Assembly (NCBI GenBank): GCA_009823395.1
Contig: CM020520.1
Coordinates: 1,315,001 to 1,379,000 of the forward strand
Direction: 5' to 3'
From: Thamnaconus septentrionalis
Taxonomy: Eukaryota; Chordata; Actinopteri; Tetraodontiformes; Monacanthidae
DNA length: 64,000 nt
Part shown: one piece after another, positions 10,003-21,077 of the stretch
Position numbering within the stretch: the first letter of the stretch is position 1
How the letters are laid out: every line of letters begins with the position of its first letter
Notes under the pieces: generated by a model
What the model was told of the DNA's origin: nothing
Databases searched by the model: none
The model's input: the letters and a program-made list of their open reading frames with translations, nothing else
Program-made: the position numbers and the translations under genes

Positions 10003-10043
10003 TTTCTTTTCTTTTCTTTTCTTTTCTTTTCTTTCTTTCTTTT
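10003..10043. repeat. (TTTTC)n / (TTTC)n pyrimidine repeat
   Basis: Pentamer units passing into tetramers, all pyrimidine on the plus strand. Confidence 0.93.
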
Positions 10044-10049
10044 TAAAAA

Positions 10050-11600
10050 TCCTTGCCAGTGAAATGGGAGCTGTATCTGGAAGCTGATCCTGCAGTGTGG
10101 TGAGGTGGTGGTTCACCCTGGGTCTGATTCCAGGCTCTGGGGTTGCTGCATGTTCTCTCCACATATGCATGTACAAACACAGATCTGGAGCTCTGGAGCT
10201 CTGCTTCCAGTCACTCCTCTGAAGAGAACAAAACTCTCTGTACATCACATTTATATTTTCTATATCTATAAATCTATACACAGTTGAGACCACTATTTTT
10301 TTAGCCCCACTGGAATTACAGAACATTTTCTTAAAATGATTGCCCGTGTTTTCAGCATTGATAAAACCATCAAACATTCACCAGCGCTATTCAGAAGCTC
10401 TTGCTACATTTTGGAAGACGAGATAGATTTTTAGCCTTGCTTTATATTAAATTAGTAAAATATGTGCTGTTCCAAGATATTCGCCCCCATGATGGAGTGG
10501 TCAATAATATTACCTAACTTGTAAACTTTGATTTCAAAACACAACTAATGAACCAATCAGCTTTCAAACCACACCTGTGCAGTCCAATGGCTCTATTACG
10601 ACACCACAGCATAAACAGACTCCAACCAACAGGGCGGTACTACTTTACTCATTTTCACTATTGACTATTAATGGCCAGCGGGTTCATCATTTTGGACGTA
10701 TATAAATATCTTGACCAAACTCAGTGGACAATTTGTCTAATTTAATCTGGAAACAAATACACCATAAACACTTGTTGCCAAAGTTCATTTCCATGGAAAA
10801 TCAAGACGTTGTCTAATTTCGTGAGGGGATCAGTTTGGCTTCAACTGTATCTTCTATATCTTCTGATATTGACTGTTGAACAAATCCCCCAAGTAGAGAG
10901 ACTACCAGAACCCCAACCAGAGCCAGCGGGACAGCTAGCTTGTCTGGACAAGTGGGAGTTGGACAAGAGAAGAGAAGCTGCTGGTTGTTGTGGAAACACC
11001 AGAGCAGCGTCTCAGCCTAGAAGATGCATCACAGTGATCATCTGATCCAGCTGGATGACACTAGAACTCTCTCTCTCTCACACACTCTCTCTCTGCTCCT
11101 CTGGACTGCCCTCCATTTGTGTGTGTTGTTATTTCTTTAAGGCGGGCCTCTGAGAACCGCCTCCTGTGCCGCCAGTGACCCCAGACGCTGCGACACCAGC
11201 ACTTCTGTAAGATCCTAACAGCTGTTTCCTGTGCTGCTTACTGCATAGACAGCTTGTTTCTCGTGCCAATGAGTGTTTGGGGCCATTTTGAGCCCCGCCC
11301 GCTCCCAGGCCTAATTTATCTGGACAGGCGAGCTGCGGCGGCAGACGAGTGGCCGTGGCCACTGAGCCTCAGCCAACCACGTCGCTTCAGCTCCCCAATT
11401 AATGACAATCAAATGTTAAGGTCCGTCCCGTCTCCACCTCTACTGCCCAGCAAGTAGGCCACTGGTCCAAATCCCTGAAGGATGCATTTGAAAAGGACAT
11501 TATTCAAATAAGGAAATGCCTTGTTTTTTAAAGGCACCTCGAGGACTTGCATCCATTAAACTGCCATGAAAATGTGAACAAGGAGGAATTTCTTGTCACT
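10050..11600. other. AT-rich unique DNA, then GC-richer segment
   Basis: 10280-10860 is notably AT-rich with few CpGs, and could be an old, unrecognised transposon remnant. A CT-rich patch lies near 11070-11095. No inverted ends or coding domain were found. Confidence 0.35.
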
Positions 11601-13300
11601 GAAATTGCAAAAAAAAAAAAAAAGCTCATTACTGCAGTGTAATGGGCGGCTGGCGGTGCGGACCACCACCATCTTCAGAACTGAGCTCCGATCAGACGGT
11701 TCCGACCTGCACGCAGGGCAGCAGGTGTGCAGTGGGTTGTTTTGCAAAGCGGCGAGAGCTGTCAGCATGACGGATACCAGGCCTCGCTCTGCACCTTGAT
11801 GTGATGAATGTACCGGCGAGTGGCCAAGTACGGCGCCGCTCAGGGGCTCCAGCAGCAGCTCTGACTTATTGACGGCTGGTCCGGCAACAGTGTGTCCCAG
11901 CTCAGCTTACCGCTGTTTGTTTCCCCTCTCGGCCGTAACTTAATCACTCAGCGCGGCCTTAAAACGTCTCAGTCTCTTACATCAGCCCGGATCCTGTTAC
12001 GCCGATGTATTTTGAAAGATTAGCGCGGCTGCTATGGTTGCTTTTTTTTTTTTTTTTTGAGGGGTTGAACTGGAAAGTTTCCTGCAATTTTCAGGATTCC
12101 ACCAACTCACTGAGTTTACGCGTAACATTAATCCTGGACTGAAGTGCTCCTTGTGTGTCAAAAGCACAAAAACAAAACCAAAAAAGTAACAGCGCAGCGC
12201 AGCGGCAGCCTGCTTTACTTGATCAGCTTGTCTTTTAACAGGAACGATGTGATTGTATTAAAAGCACAAACACTGCGCAGCTCTCTGCAGACGGATTTGT
12301 TTGATGAGGCTTGAATTCAAAAGTTTGGTTGTCAAAATCCTCCATCCAGCCAGCTGTCAAAGAAAAGTTTATTTCCTGGGAATATTGGTGTCCACAGATG
12401 GAACCTCAGACATTCACTGACTGTCAGTTTAATTTATGATGTAGGGGCAGCTGCAGGATTTGTCCACAGACGAGAGGCTAAACCCGTTTGGTCGGAGCGC
12501 CCCTGACTGATTAATATGCCGGCGGATGACAAGGGTAAGCAGAATGAACTTGTCTGTGATGGCAGTTCGCAGCCCCGGGACATGGAAGACATGGATAGCC
12601 TCGCCGCCCAAATACCCTTAATCCTCATCCCTTTAGATTAGGGGAACAATGCCGGCAACAGGAAAGGGCAAAGGGAAAAAAAGGAGAAAAAAACATGACG
12701 AGCGCTGACCTGACAGCGAGCGAAATGTGAAAATTGCTTTTACAGGCAAAGTACGCCTTCACTTAGGACACAGCCGACGTCAGCCGGTCAGTCTGCCTTT
12801 AATTCCCTCCTGTGCAATCCAACAAAGAGATTGTGTTAATGTGAAAGTGCCATTTGTGTGTTCATCTGCCACGTTCACCTCGTCTCGCTTCCAACCAGTG
12901 CCATTCAGCAGCCTCAGCAGCCTGTACGGCAGCGTCAGAGGCAGTTCCTGGGTGTCTTACGACAGAGCGGGGCCTTCAAGGTCACCTCAGAAACACGCCC
13001 CTTCATCAGAGGCGTGTTGGTCCGCCGTTACAAAAAGCTGCTGCAAGCCAGAACTCTTCACACCATTCGATTTAGTCGGAGCCCAATCTAATCCAGCCAG
13101 AAATGGCCCAGTGTGAATCCGGCACTTTCCATTCACTCTTCCGAAGTGGAATTCTGTCCCTTTATGCACGAGCACATTAGCAGAGAATGGCACACTGTTG
13201 TTATTGTGTGTAGTGGCAGAGCGAGAGCTAGCGAGAGGGGTGGGGGGGGGGGTGGGGGAGACAGGACAAGGCCGCCTCGCAGAGAGTAAGGGCACATAAA
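11600..13300. other. Unique non-coding DNA with poly-A/T tracts
   Basis: There is an A run at 11610-11623 and a T run near 12041-12058. The stretch 11930-12030 and the region near 12380-12640 mix CpG-rich DNA with AT cores and could be regulatory. A G-rich run lies at 13238-13260. No exon is supported. Confidence 0.35.
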
Positions 13301-13319
13301 AGAACGTTGGCGCCCGAGA

Positions 13320-13560
13320 GCAGAGTTCATTGTGATGCTAAATAGGAAGCCGGAGAGATTCCCACTGTGTTTATCTGCCGGGGCAAAACTTATCACACCC
13401 GGTTACTTCAGCTCGCAGCCGCTCGCGGCGCACGCCTGTTTTCAAGAGCCACTGATCCAGCGCACGCCAAAGGTTACGCACATCAGCCCCGGCCTTGTTG
13501 TAAAATGCAAAACGTTGAATAAGAAATTAGAGGCGAGACTGCGGCGGGCAGATAAGGCGG
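13320..13560. promoter_or_regulatory. Enhancer-like unique block
   Basis: Non-repetitive sequence with TGATGCTAAATAGG, AAACTTATCACACC, AATAAGAAATTAGAGG and GATAAGGCGG (GATA-type). It borders a long CT array. Regulatory function is inferred from texture only. Confidence 0.2.
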
Positions 13561-13653
13561 CGACGACGATGAGTGCTCGTTGCATGCTTTTTTTTATTTC
13601 ATTTTTCAGACTGGTATTCTTGTCAGGGTGCTTGGTGTGTTTTCCCCCCCTTC

Positions 13654-13655
<2 letters not shown>

Positions 13656-13714
<59 letters not shown>
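13656..13714. repeat. (CT)n microsatellite, about 59 bp
   Basis: Long CT array with one internal CC interruption, all pyrimidine on the plus strand and able to form triplex DNA. Frames across it (Ser/Leu or Arg/Glu alternation) are artefacts. Confidence 0.96.
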
Positions 13715-13715
<1 letters not shown>

Positions 13716-14990
13716 TCTTAGCTGTGCCGCTGTCGAGGCTTCTGTGTGTTGTGCTGAGGTTGAAGGACTCTTGTGTGAAGGAACGAGCCTCCCACCTCAA
13801 TAAGCAATTCGATACACTGGGTTTAGCTGATTTCAGCCGCAGCACGCGCTCAGAAAAATACACACTTGAACCGAATCCGAGGACGAGATCCGACGTGAAC
13901 TATGAAGAGGAACTCTGTGAACCTTCATCGCTTTAAAGCATCACCAAAAACCCACATATATTGGAATTGAACATATACATATTAGAGCCAGGGGAGGGAG
14001 GAATTCAGAGGCACTGCAACCTTCAGATCCTTTCAATCAGTGCTGAGGAATCTCAGAGTCATGAGGACGGCAAACGCCATTGAAAACAGGAGGATGTTGT
14101 TCATCTGTCTCAGGACAACTAAACATCGTCCAATGATTGACATCCAACATCATGTTTTTTCCCACCGCATCAAGATTTCACCTCTCTCCAGTGTGTGTGT
14201 GCGCGCGCGAGCGAGCTTAAAAGAGATTACACAGAACCGTGCCGTCATTTTCTTTGCTTTGCTTTTTAATCTTGTAATCCCCCATCAAACAAGTCCACCT
14301 TAATAGATGTTTGCGAGCTGGAGCGCAGTGTTCGGCTTCTATAAGTTGTTCAGCAAGCCCGATAAGGAGATAACAGGAGAAAATAGGAGGCTCTCTTAAT
14401 AATAGATGAGCCTATTTGGGACAGTGTCCGCGCCAGCAGCCACAGGGGTTCGTGTCCTGCGACAATCCTTCCAAATTGGGCTTTAATTCTCCGCGTGAGC
14501 GCGCGCGCACCAACACACAGCGGCTTCATCAACTCTGGAGAGGAGCAACAATTCCAAACTCTCCGTCTGTCCAGAGAGAGTGTAAAAACAACGCTGGGGC
14601 AACTGGGCCGTAGGCAACCTGAGCTGAGGTGCCATGACCTACAGCACGTAGCACTGATAAAGAAGATTTGCCAAAACAGTGTCCTGTGAGGTCCTAATCA
14701 GTGATGATCATCACATTAATGATAACAGTTGTGTGCAGAAGAGACACTGAACTCCCACAGCACAATAACATCTTGGTTTTATCACACGAGTTGTTTAAAA
14801 GTCGCTGCAGCCACAGATTCTCGAGGCACTGTGGGAAATGTTTCCCAGAAGAAACAAGTGTGGCGGATCAGCGGACCAACTGAGCTGGGCGACAGTCGCA
14901 GCTGCGCTCGGGCACCCACGCAAATGTACTGGATGAAAAAGTTTCGGCGCGCAAACAACTTTTGCGAGGACTACAAAGAGAAACAAAAGG
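13715..14990. other. Unique non-coding DNA
   Basis: Includes a mixed GT/GC alternating stretch near 14192-14212 (Z-DNA prone) and another GC alternation near 14497-14508. No coding region is supported. Confidence 0.4.
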
Positions 14991-14999
14991 AGCTGCGAG

Positions 15000-15860
15000 G
15001 TGTTTATAGACTCTCTGCTCTTGGAGGGTGATTGAATGCACGGAAGATAAGCCCGGCGACATTAGATATCCCGGTGGGCTGAGGATGCGAGGTTAATCTC
15101 ATTCCCCCTGCAATGATGCATCCGAAGTGACTCCCCCCTCCCCCCGCCCCTCCTCCTCGCCGGCAGTATCGTCTCGGCACACTCCTTGGCTTCCAAGGGC
15201 AAGGAAAGCGTCCATCAGAGCCAACGCATTGATTGCTTCCAGATTTGATTAAACTCCCGGCCGTACCCCAAATGTGTAAGACAATAGCATGGAGATAATC
15301 TCACCTTCCCTCCTCAGGTCAGAACTAATGCGGTTTAACGACGTGGCTGTGCACTCTCCCTGTGTAATACCTTGCCGGGAACATTTCCTCGTTAGCGCTA
15401 GGCTACTGTAGCGCCGGCATCATCAAGGCTTCAGCGCTCTCGCTTCCCCTTCATCGCTCGAGGAGAGTGAAAAAGGTGTTCTTGGAATTTCTATGTCTAT
15501 ATATCTGTATAGATATTTATATATCGAACGTGAAGACCCAAAATAGCCAATTTGGTAATTAAGATCTAATATTTAGAGAAGGGATGTTAAGGTAAACACT
15601 GCTAACAGGCCTGCGGTCTTTCATAGGTCATGTCCTCCCACCGGGCAGCTCCTCCGACTCTTAAGTAGGACGCCAGTCCATCCACGGCAGCCCATGGCAA
15701 ACGTCTTTATTAGCGCCTCATTAGCAGCCTTCCTATACAAATTTATTCACTGCAGATGATAAAAACCAGGCTCCCGGGGTGGGAAACCACAGCCCGGTAA
15801 ATCATTAATTGATGATCCGACACTGCTGCAGTATTTCTCTGAGCTGAATGTGAGCAGACT
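15000..15860. promoter_or_regulatory. Enhancer-like region, stop-rich in all frames
   Basis: About 850 bp of unique DNA without a frame of 60 codons on either strand. It contains GATTTGATTAAACTC, GGTAATTAAGATCTAATATTT, TTTATTAGCGCCTCATTAGCAGCC and AAATCATTAATTGATGATCC. TAAT/ATTA cores alternating with CpG-containing segments resemble conserved developmental enhancers. No conservation data are available here. Confidence 0.3.
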
Positions 15861-15899
15861 CAAACTAACAACCTTGCATGCCGCTGCAAACCACAGGGC

Positions 15900-15906
15900 T
15901 CTCTCT

Positions 15907-15937
<31 letters not shown>

Positions 15938-15938
15938 C
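15900..15938. repeat. (CT)n microsatellite
   Basis: CT array with CCC interruptions at its left edge. Confidence 0.94.
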
Positions 15939-16278
15939 TTTTATTTTCCTGGTGGTGTAATGGAGTCCTGCAGGACTTTTTGTTTCTGGGCTTTAAATGA
16001 CCTTGTCTTGGTTCCTTTCCTCCCCTTTGGCTGAACATATTTATTTTGCGGTGCCAGTCCAATAGTCGGGGAAACTACAGCGTTAAGGGGAGCAGGTAAC
16101 ACTGTAAATGAAGGGCTTTTTGTCTGGAAGGGTTGAACAAAGGGATTAGCTTGTCATCCGCCGCGTGCGGCAAGTCGGGCGGGGGGTCTGGAAGACACTT
16201 CCTCCTCGCCGTAGGAAAGTCATTTCTCTGACAGGATGGGTTCTCAAAGTGGGCGTGGGTTTTCTATTTCGGGGGACA

Positions 16279-16300
16279 GATCTTATTCCGATCTTATTCC
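16279..16300. repeat. 11-bp perfect tandem duplication
   Basis: The unit GATCTTATTCC occurs twice head to tail without mismatch, probably a recent slippage duplication. Confidence 0.85.
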
Positions 16301-16440
16301 GACATTAAATCAGAGATCCTGCTGAGGTGAGATGCCTGCTCTTCTGCTGACTCTTTCTCTTCCACCCTCTGCGTCTTTGCAACTCCACAGTTTTAGAGTT
16401 TTCCAGTCCATTCAGTCTGTCTGCTCGGCTCACTCCATTA

Positions 16441-16463
16441 ACCCCCCCCCCCCCGCCCCCCCG
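16441..16463. repeat. Poly-C / i-motif-prone tract
   Basis: Long C runs broken only by single G residues; the complementary strand could form a G-quadruplex. Confidence 0.85.
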
Positions 16464-16559
16464 CCTTCCGCCACCGCCGAATAATGATGTAGTTAACCTG
16501 AAATCGCTAGCGTGCCAGGACGGGGTGGAATCGGCGCGCATCAGCCCGCCACCGCCACC

Positions 16560-16765
16560 GCCACCGCCAATTGACTTGATTGTTATTAATTTTGACATTG
16601 CGTTCCAATTAAAGATAGCAAAACACTGATTTCATTTTCCTTTTTCTTCATTTTGTGGCGGGGAGATTAAGAGGGCATTGATCACACCTGAGTGACTCTG
16701 AGTGTGTGTGTCACTAATTAAAGACTCAGATTGCAATTAAGATAACGAGTCTGAGATTTCTCCAA
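16560..16765. promoter_or_regulatory. Enhancer-like AT-core block
   Basis: Within 200 bp are CAATTGACTTGATTGTTATTAATTTTGACATTG-type cores (given in part), TTCCAATTAAAG, CACTAATTAAAG and TTGCAATTAAG. Evenly spaced homeodomain cores in unique DNA suggest an enhancer; function is inferred. Confidence 0.3.
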
Positions 16766-17352
16766 ATGGAGCCCAGAAACATATCTGTGTGTTTTAGTCT
16801 GTCGGTGGCGAGGACACAGGGATTCAGTGCTGGGTGGACGGCTGTGGTATCTCCCGCCATGCTGCGTGCAGGTAAACAGAGCAGCTGCTCTTACAACAAG
16901 TCGAAACAAACTGTTCCTTCACTTCCAAGTAACAAGTAACTGAGAGTGACATTGCTCGGCTAGGTGTGCCACTGTCTTTAAAGTTTCCTCGGTCTTTTCC
17001 TTGGCTGACAAGACTGATATTTCCGGAGGTGCGTATTGGTGCCGCGCAAGATTGCATGGAGTGAGTGGCTGCTCTCGCGGCTGACAAAAGGAAAAAGTGA
17101 TTTGTTGAGAAGATTTGTCAGCATGGGCGGATGCTACGTCAAGGAGGCCGAGGAGGAGATGGCGGGATCAGGGACTCAGCAAGCAATCTGCTGTGGATGG
17201 AAAGTGGTGGGGTTTTGATGTTGTTGTTGTTGTGAGTTTCTATTGCGTTCCCGGCCGCAAAAACAAACAACGCCGTCGACCCTCAGCGGCTCAGCGGTTG
17301 AGACCAGACTCCATCTCCGTCTTTGTTGCTTGAAATAGCTCACAGGAAACAA

Positions 17353-17377
17353 TGTGTGTGTGTGTGTGTGTGTGTGT
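17353..17377. repeat. (GT)n microsatellite
   Basis: Twelve GT units beside an AT-core block. Confidence 0.93.
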
Positions 17378-17379
17378 AA

Positions 17380-18090
17380 TTACACGCTTTTCCACGGATT
17401 TCCTCCCTGACGCACAGCCTGACCTGATTTCCTTAATGGCTGAAACCTCGAGTCCGCGGCACTGGTCCCGCAGACATTTCTGCGCTGTGACGTTGGCGGC
17501 AGAGTTAAAAAGGATCCAGCCCTAATTAAAAGAAATATCCTGATGCAACAGGGCATCCAGAGGAAGCAGCGCTGGGATGTTCCTTTGATTAAAAGCGGCG
17601 CTCTGTTTATTATTGGAACAGAGCGAGGTCTACCTCTGCGAGCACGGCCACTGATGCGCAGTGGCTTCACCTTCATCCGCGGCTGGCGCCTCGGTCATAC
17701 ATTATTCATCCACTTTGCCTTTACATCTATGAAACACAACTAATTAGATCCTAAATTAGGTGTGATTGTAATAAGAGAAAAATAGCTCATTCTACGAGAT
17801 ACAGCTGTTCCTTAATTTTGCCAATTACCTTTTTATTTATGCGCTGTCTTTGCCATTTAAGCAGATTTAACCACACAAAACCTCTACCTGAAAACAAACC
17901 CTGAGAATTTCTCAATTCAATTCCAATTACAGACAGGAACGTACCAGCCTGATTCTTAATCTTACAAGGCTCCGATCCCAATGATTTTAAGATGGTCATA
18001 ATACGAACGGACCAATCTGCATCCTTTGAGGATAAAGAGGCGGGACACACTGTTTCCTTGCTAAAGGAGCCGTTTCGTCGGATTGGGCTG
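17380..18090. promoter_or_regulatory. Long enhancer-like region
   Basis: Unique sequence with repeated cores: CCTAATTAAAAG, TTGATTAAAAGCGG, ACAACTAATTAGATCC, CCTAAATTAGG, CTTAATTTTGCCAATTACC and TTCAATTCCAATTACAG. Dense TAATTA-type cores over 700 bp with no repeats make this one of the best candidate conserved non-coding regions in the window. Confidence 0.35.
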
Positions 18091-18622
18091 GCATTGGTCT
18101 GGCAGACAGATGGATCATCCAATCACCTTCCAATTCTCACAACCCTCTTTTCTCAAAGCTAACTGTTTCCATGCTGGCGCTAACTTTGCTAATGCCTCAC
18201 ACCTGTTTGTAAATCCATTCTGCTATCAGAGAGATAAAAACATCAGCTCACATGGAGAAATATGTGGGGAAACAGTGGCGGCAAAGGAAATGGTGACACA
18301 GCGGGAAGAAGAGATTCCTGGAGCAGCAGTTTGATTACTAATTGATTCGCTCCTGATAAACCAGGGGTATAGAAGTAGAAACGTAGCCTGCAGCCGTTGC
18401 CCAGAATAGAAACTAGTGTTGATTTTGTCATCAATGTAATTTGAAAGAATAGAACATGAAAAAACAGCATTTCCCATCAGCCCATTTGGAAAACTCTCAT
18501 CGGCTGAAGGGCGACTTCACTCTGACTGCGTTCATTGAACCTGCGTCTCGAAGCTTTCTGCACGTTTTAAAGCTCCAAAATTAAAAAGAAAAACTTAAAT
18601 CTGTTTATGGTTCTACATCCTT

Positions 18623-18642
18623 AAAAAAAAAAAAAAAAAAAA
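18623..18642. repeat. Poly-A tract
   Basis: About 19 consecutive A residues; no retrotransposon body or target duplication was recognised next to it. Confidence 0.85.
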
Positions 18643-18839
18643 TGTCAATGTGTATGATTAATACAATTTGAAGTTTATAACCACATTTCAATGTGTTGTG
18701 GGAAGAGCCTGTGGTGCTTTTTGTTCCCTTTTTATATATTTCCTAATTTCCCTCCCTCCTCCCCCTAGAAGTTCATAAAATACAGCTTCAAAAAAATTCA
18801 GTGGAAAAATAATAACTACAGCTCTTCCGTTTGAAAAAA

Positions 18840-19340
18840 AAAAGGTAATTAGCACTGCTGAATTAATCAAGAGATGGTGAAATTGCAATTATCCTTGTTC
18901 TTATTAAGTTACATTATTTTCTGGACCACCCCGGAAAATAATTTCTCTGCTGGATTCTTCTCGAACAACTCATTAGCAGAAATAGTGTGTACTTAAAACT
19001 TTTAAAGTAGTCACAATCTCAATTAGAAGGCCAAACCTTTTCATACTGAGACCGGTCCAACAGCACAGCTGCATTATTATTCCAAAAAACAACAAATCAC
19101 TATGATTATTACTGCGGCAGAAGCTTCTCAGAGAAAATAAATGTTTTCTTGTTCTTTTTTCCACGGCTGGAGGATGAAAGATTGGCCAAAAGTGGCATGC
19201 TGAAGTGAATAAAGACATTTTGTGCAAGAAAGAGCTCATTAGGTAGTGCATTCATCAAGAAGGCCAGAGATTAATTCACTTCAGCTTGTTAATAAGGCTG
19301 GCATTTTGAAAACAGTGCTCAGTTTGCAGAGGTGATGTAA
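18840..19340. promoter_or_regulatory. Enhancer-like region rich in AATTA/ATTA cores
   Basis: Contains GGTAATTAGCACTGCTGAATTAATC, given here only in part, TTGCAATTATCC, AACTCATTAGCAG, CTCAATTAGAAGG, GAGCTCATTAGG and GATTAATTCACTTC. Low CpG, no repeats and clustered cores argue for a conserved regulatory block; no experimental or alignment support is available. Confidence 0.35.
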
Positions 19341-20480
19341 AGCTCGCCAGTGAAACGCTGCCTCTGCGATGCTGCACAAAAGCTGCACCTGATATTCAAC
19401 AGACTGCGGATGTGGCGCCAGGCTTCGGCTTAGCTTAGCGCTTGGCGCCACATTTATTGATTCAATTATTTTTTGATCTATTTCTCTCATTCTGGACAGC
19501 CGAATGTGAGCCGATCCTGCTGGATTTTTTGCACCTCGAGTCCATCCTGTTTATTCCCTGGCAGGATGTTGTGGCTTCAGAACATGCGCTGTTTGCGGCC
19601 GCTTCCCCAACACGTGTACTCGCTGTGTACACACGGCTCAGCGTGCGCCCGACCAAACCTCGGCTCTCCCACTCGACTCTTCAGTCCATATTTAGTTTGA
19701 GGTTGTGGAGGAAATTCATTTTCACAAGCCCAGCAGACTGCAGCTGTCAGGCCCTGCCAATGGACATGGCTGGACCCTATTTTGCTAATTATCCGAAAAG
19801 CAAATTTTGCCTTCTTTCCGCCATAGCGGTGATGAAAGTTGCACCTTTTAATTTAAAGCAGAAATGGGGTTGGTTGATTCCCTGCAGGTGTATGAAAACA
19901 TGCTGCAGCTCGTGTGAAGACATCAGGATTCATCAAGAGCGCCGGCTGCATTGTTACACGCTTACAACAAGAACGTAAACAACACGGAGAATCAATGCAT
20001 CCAATTTGACGGCCGACGTTGGCGCCTGTTGCCGTCGCACCGCTAAGCGAGGAAAAGACGAGAGACATCTTTTTTACCTCCAAGGTTGGGTGGCGACACA
20101 TTAGGATGCGGTTTGTCTCCAACAGGAGATGCAGTTTGCTGCATCTCAGTCGTGACACGCGCGGAAGCCTGAGACGCTGCTCGCATTATTGCAATTATTT
20201 TTATTTATTCATTTTTCTTTGCGCAGCTGTGATTTCAGGCTACACCGTCCAAATGAATTTAAGGCTCCCACTTTGATCTATAATGCAGTGTCATTTCTCC
20301 CGGGGCCTGCTGATGAGATCTTCGGCTTCATTTGGCTCAACTATGGAAATTATTTCTTTCTTTTTTTTTGTCTAAAGGGAAATGCCGTCTTACTAATAAA
20401 ACCAGGAAGTGAGCTGATGCCCCAGCTCTCTGTGGAGAAGCAGAGCAAAGCAATGGAACCATCAAAGTGGCAGCGGATAA
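19340..20480. other. Unique DNA with a 178-codon chance frame
   Basis: A plus-strand frame runs 19442-19978 without a stop. It has no recognised domain and no clear coding bias, and its length is within chance expectation for 64 kb read in six frames. The flanks (20170-20480) again show AT-rich cores and may be regulatory. Confidence 0.35.
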
Positions 20481-21036
20481 TTATGAAATAAGTGGAATAT
20501 TCCGATGCATGAGTTTAAAAAACATGTAGATATTCCTGCAGTCATCGGTTCCGAGCCTCGGCGGCGGACTGTTAATTAGAGTGAGCTCGGAGTCGGTGGC
20601 AGATTCATCAACAACACAGGGGTGGAAAATACTCTTTAGAATAATGCCATTACAGACTGCGGCTTGTCTGGTGACATGTGTAACAAGCTGCGTACACATG
20701 TTTTTTTGTGCATGTGAAAATGGGCAAATCTGCACAGATTCTGCAGAAGCAGCTTGTTAGGCTGCGTGAACTGGATGGCTGCCCCCTGCAGGGAGCAGGG
20801 GGACAGCGCGTGCACAGTTACTTCTGGCCGCACTCGTCGCCTGCTGAGGGAGCTTAGTTGGATCGTCCTTGTAAACATGCACTGACTTAAAGACGTCAAA
20901 ATCAGGCAGCCAATGACCAAACGGTGGTCTAAACAAGTTAAATGGACGCGTTCTGGAATTCTGCGCCTGTGTGAGAGCAGCAGAAACACAATCGCAGCAC
21001 GTCAGAGTGCTTGGTTTAGAAGTTAGCCAAAGCATT
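20480..21036. other. Unique non-coding DNA
   Basis: On the minus strand CTGCAGGGGGCAGC near 20777-20790 weakly resembles a CTCF core. No exon is supported. Confidence 0.35.

Positions 21037-21075
<39 letters not shown>
21037..21075. repeat. (TA)n microsatellite
   Basis: About 38 bp of alternating AT followed by GGTAGGTAAG. Confidence 0.95.

Positions 21076-21077
<2 letters not shown>

Noticed and set aside
14192..14212. Bacterial-type promoter or horizontally transferred DNA
   Set aside because: The alternating GT/GC stretch is a simple repeat; nothing in the window has bacterial gene organisation.
19442..19978. 178-codon open frame
   Set aside because: Length is near chance expectation for 64 kb in six frames; no domain or coding bias.
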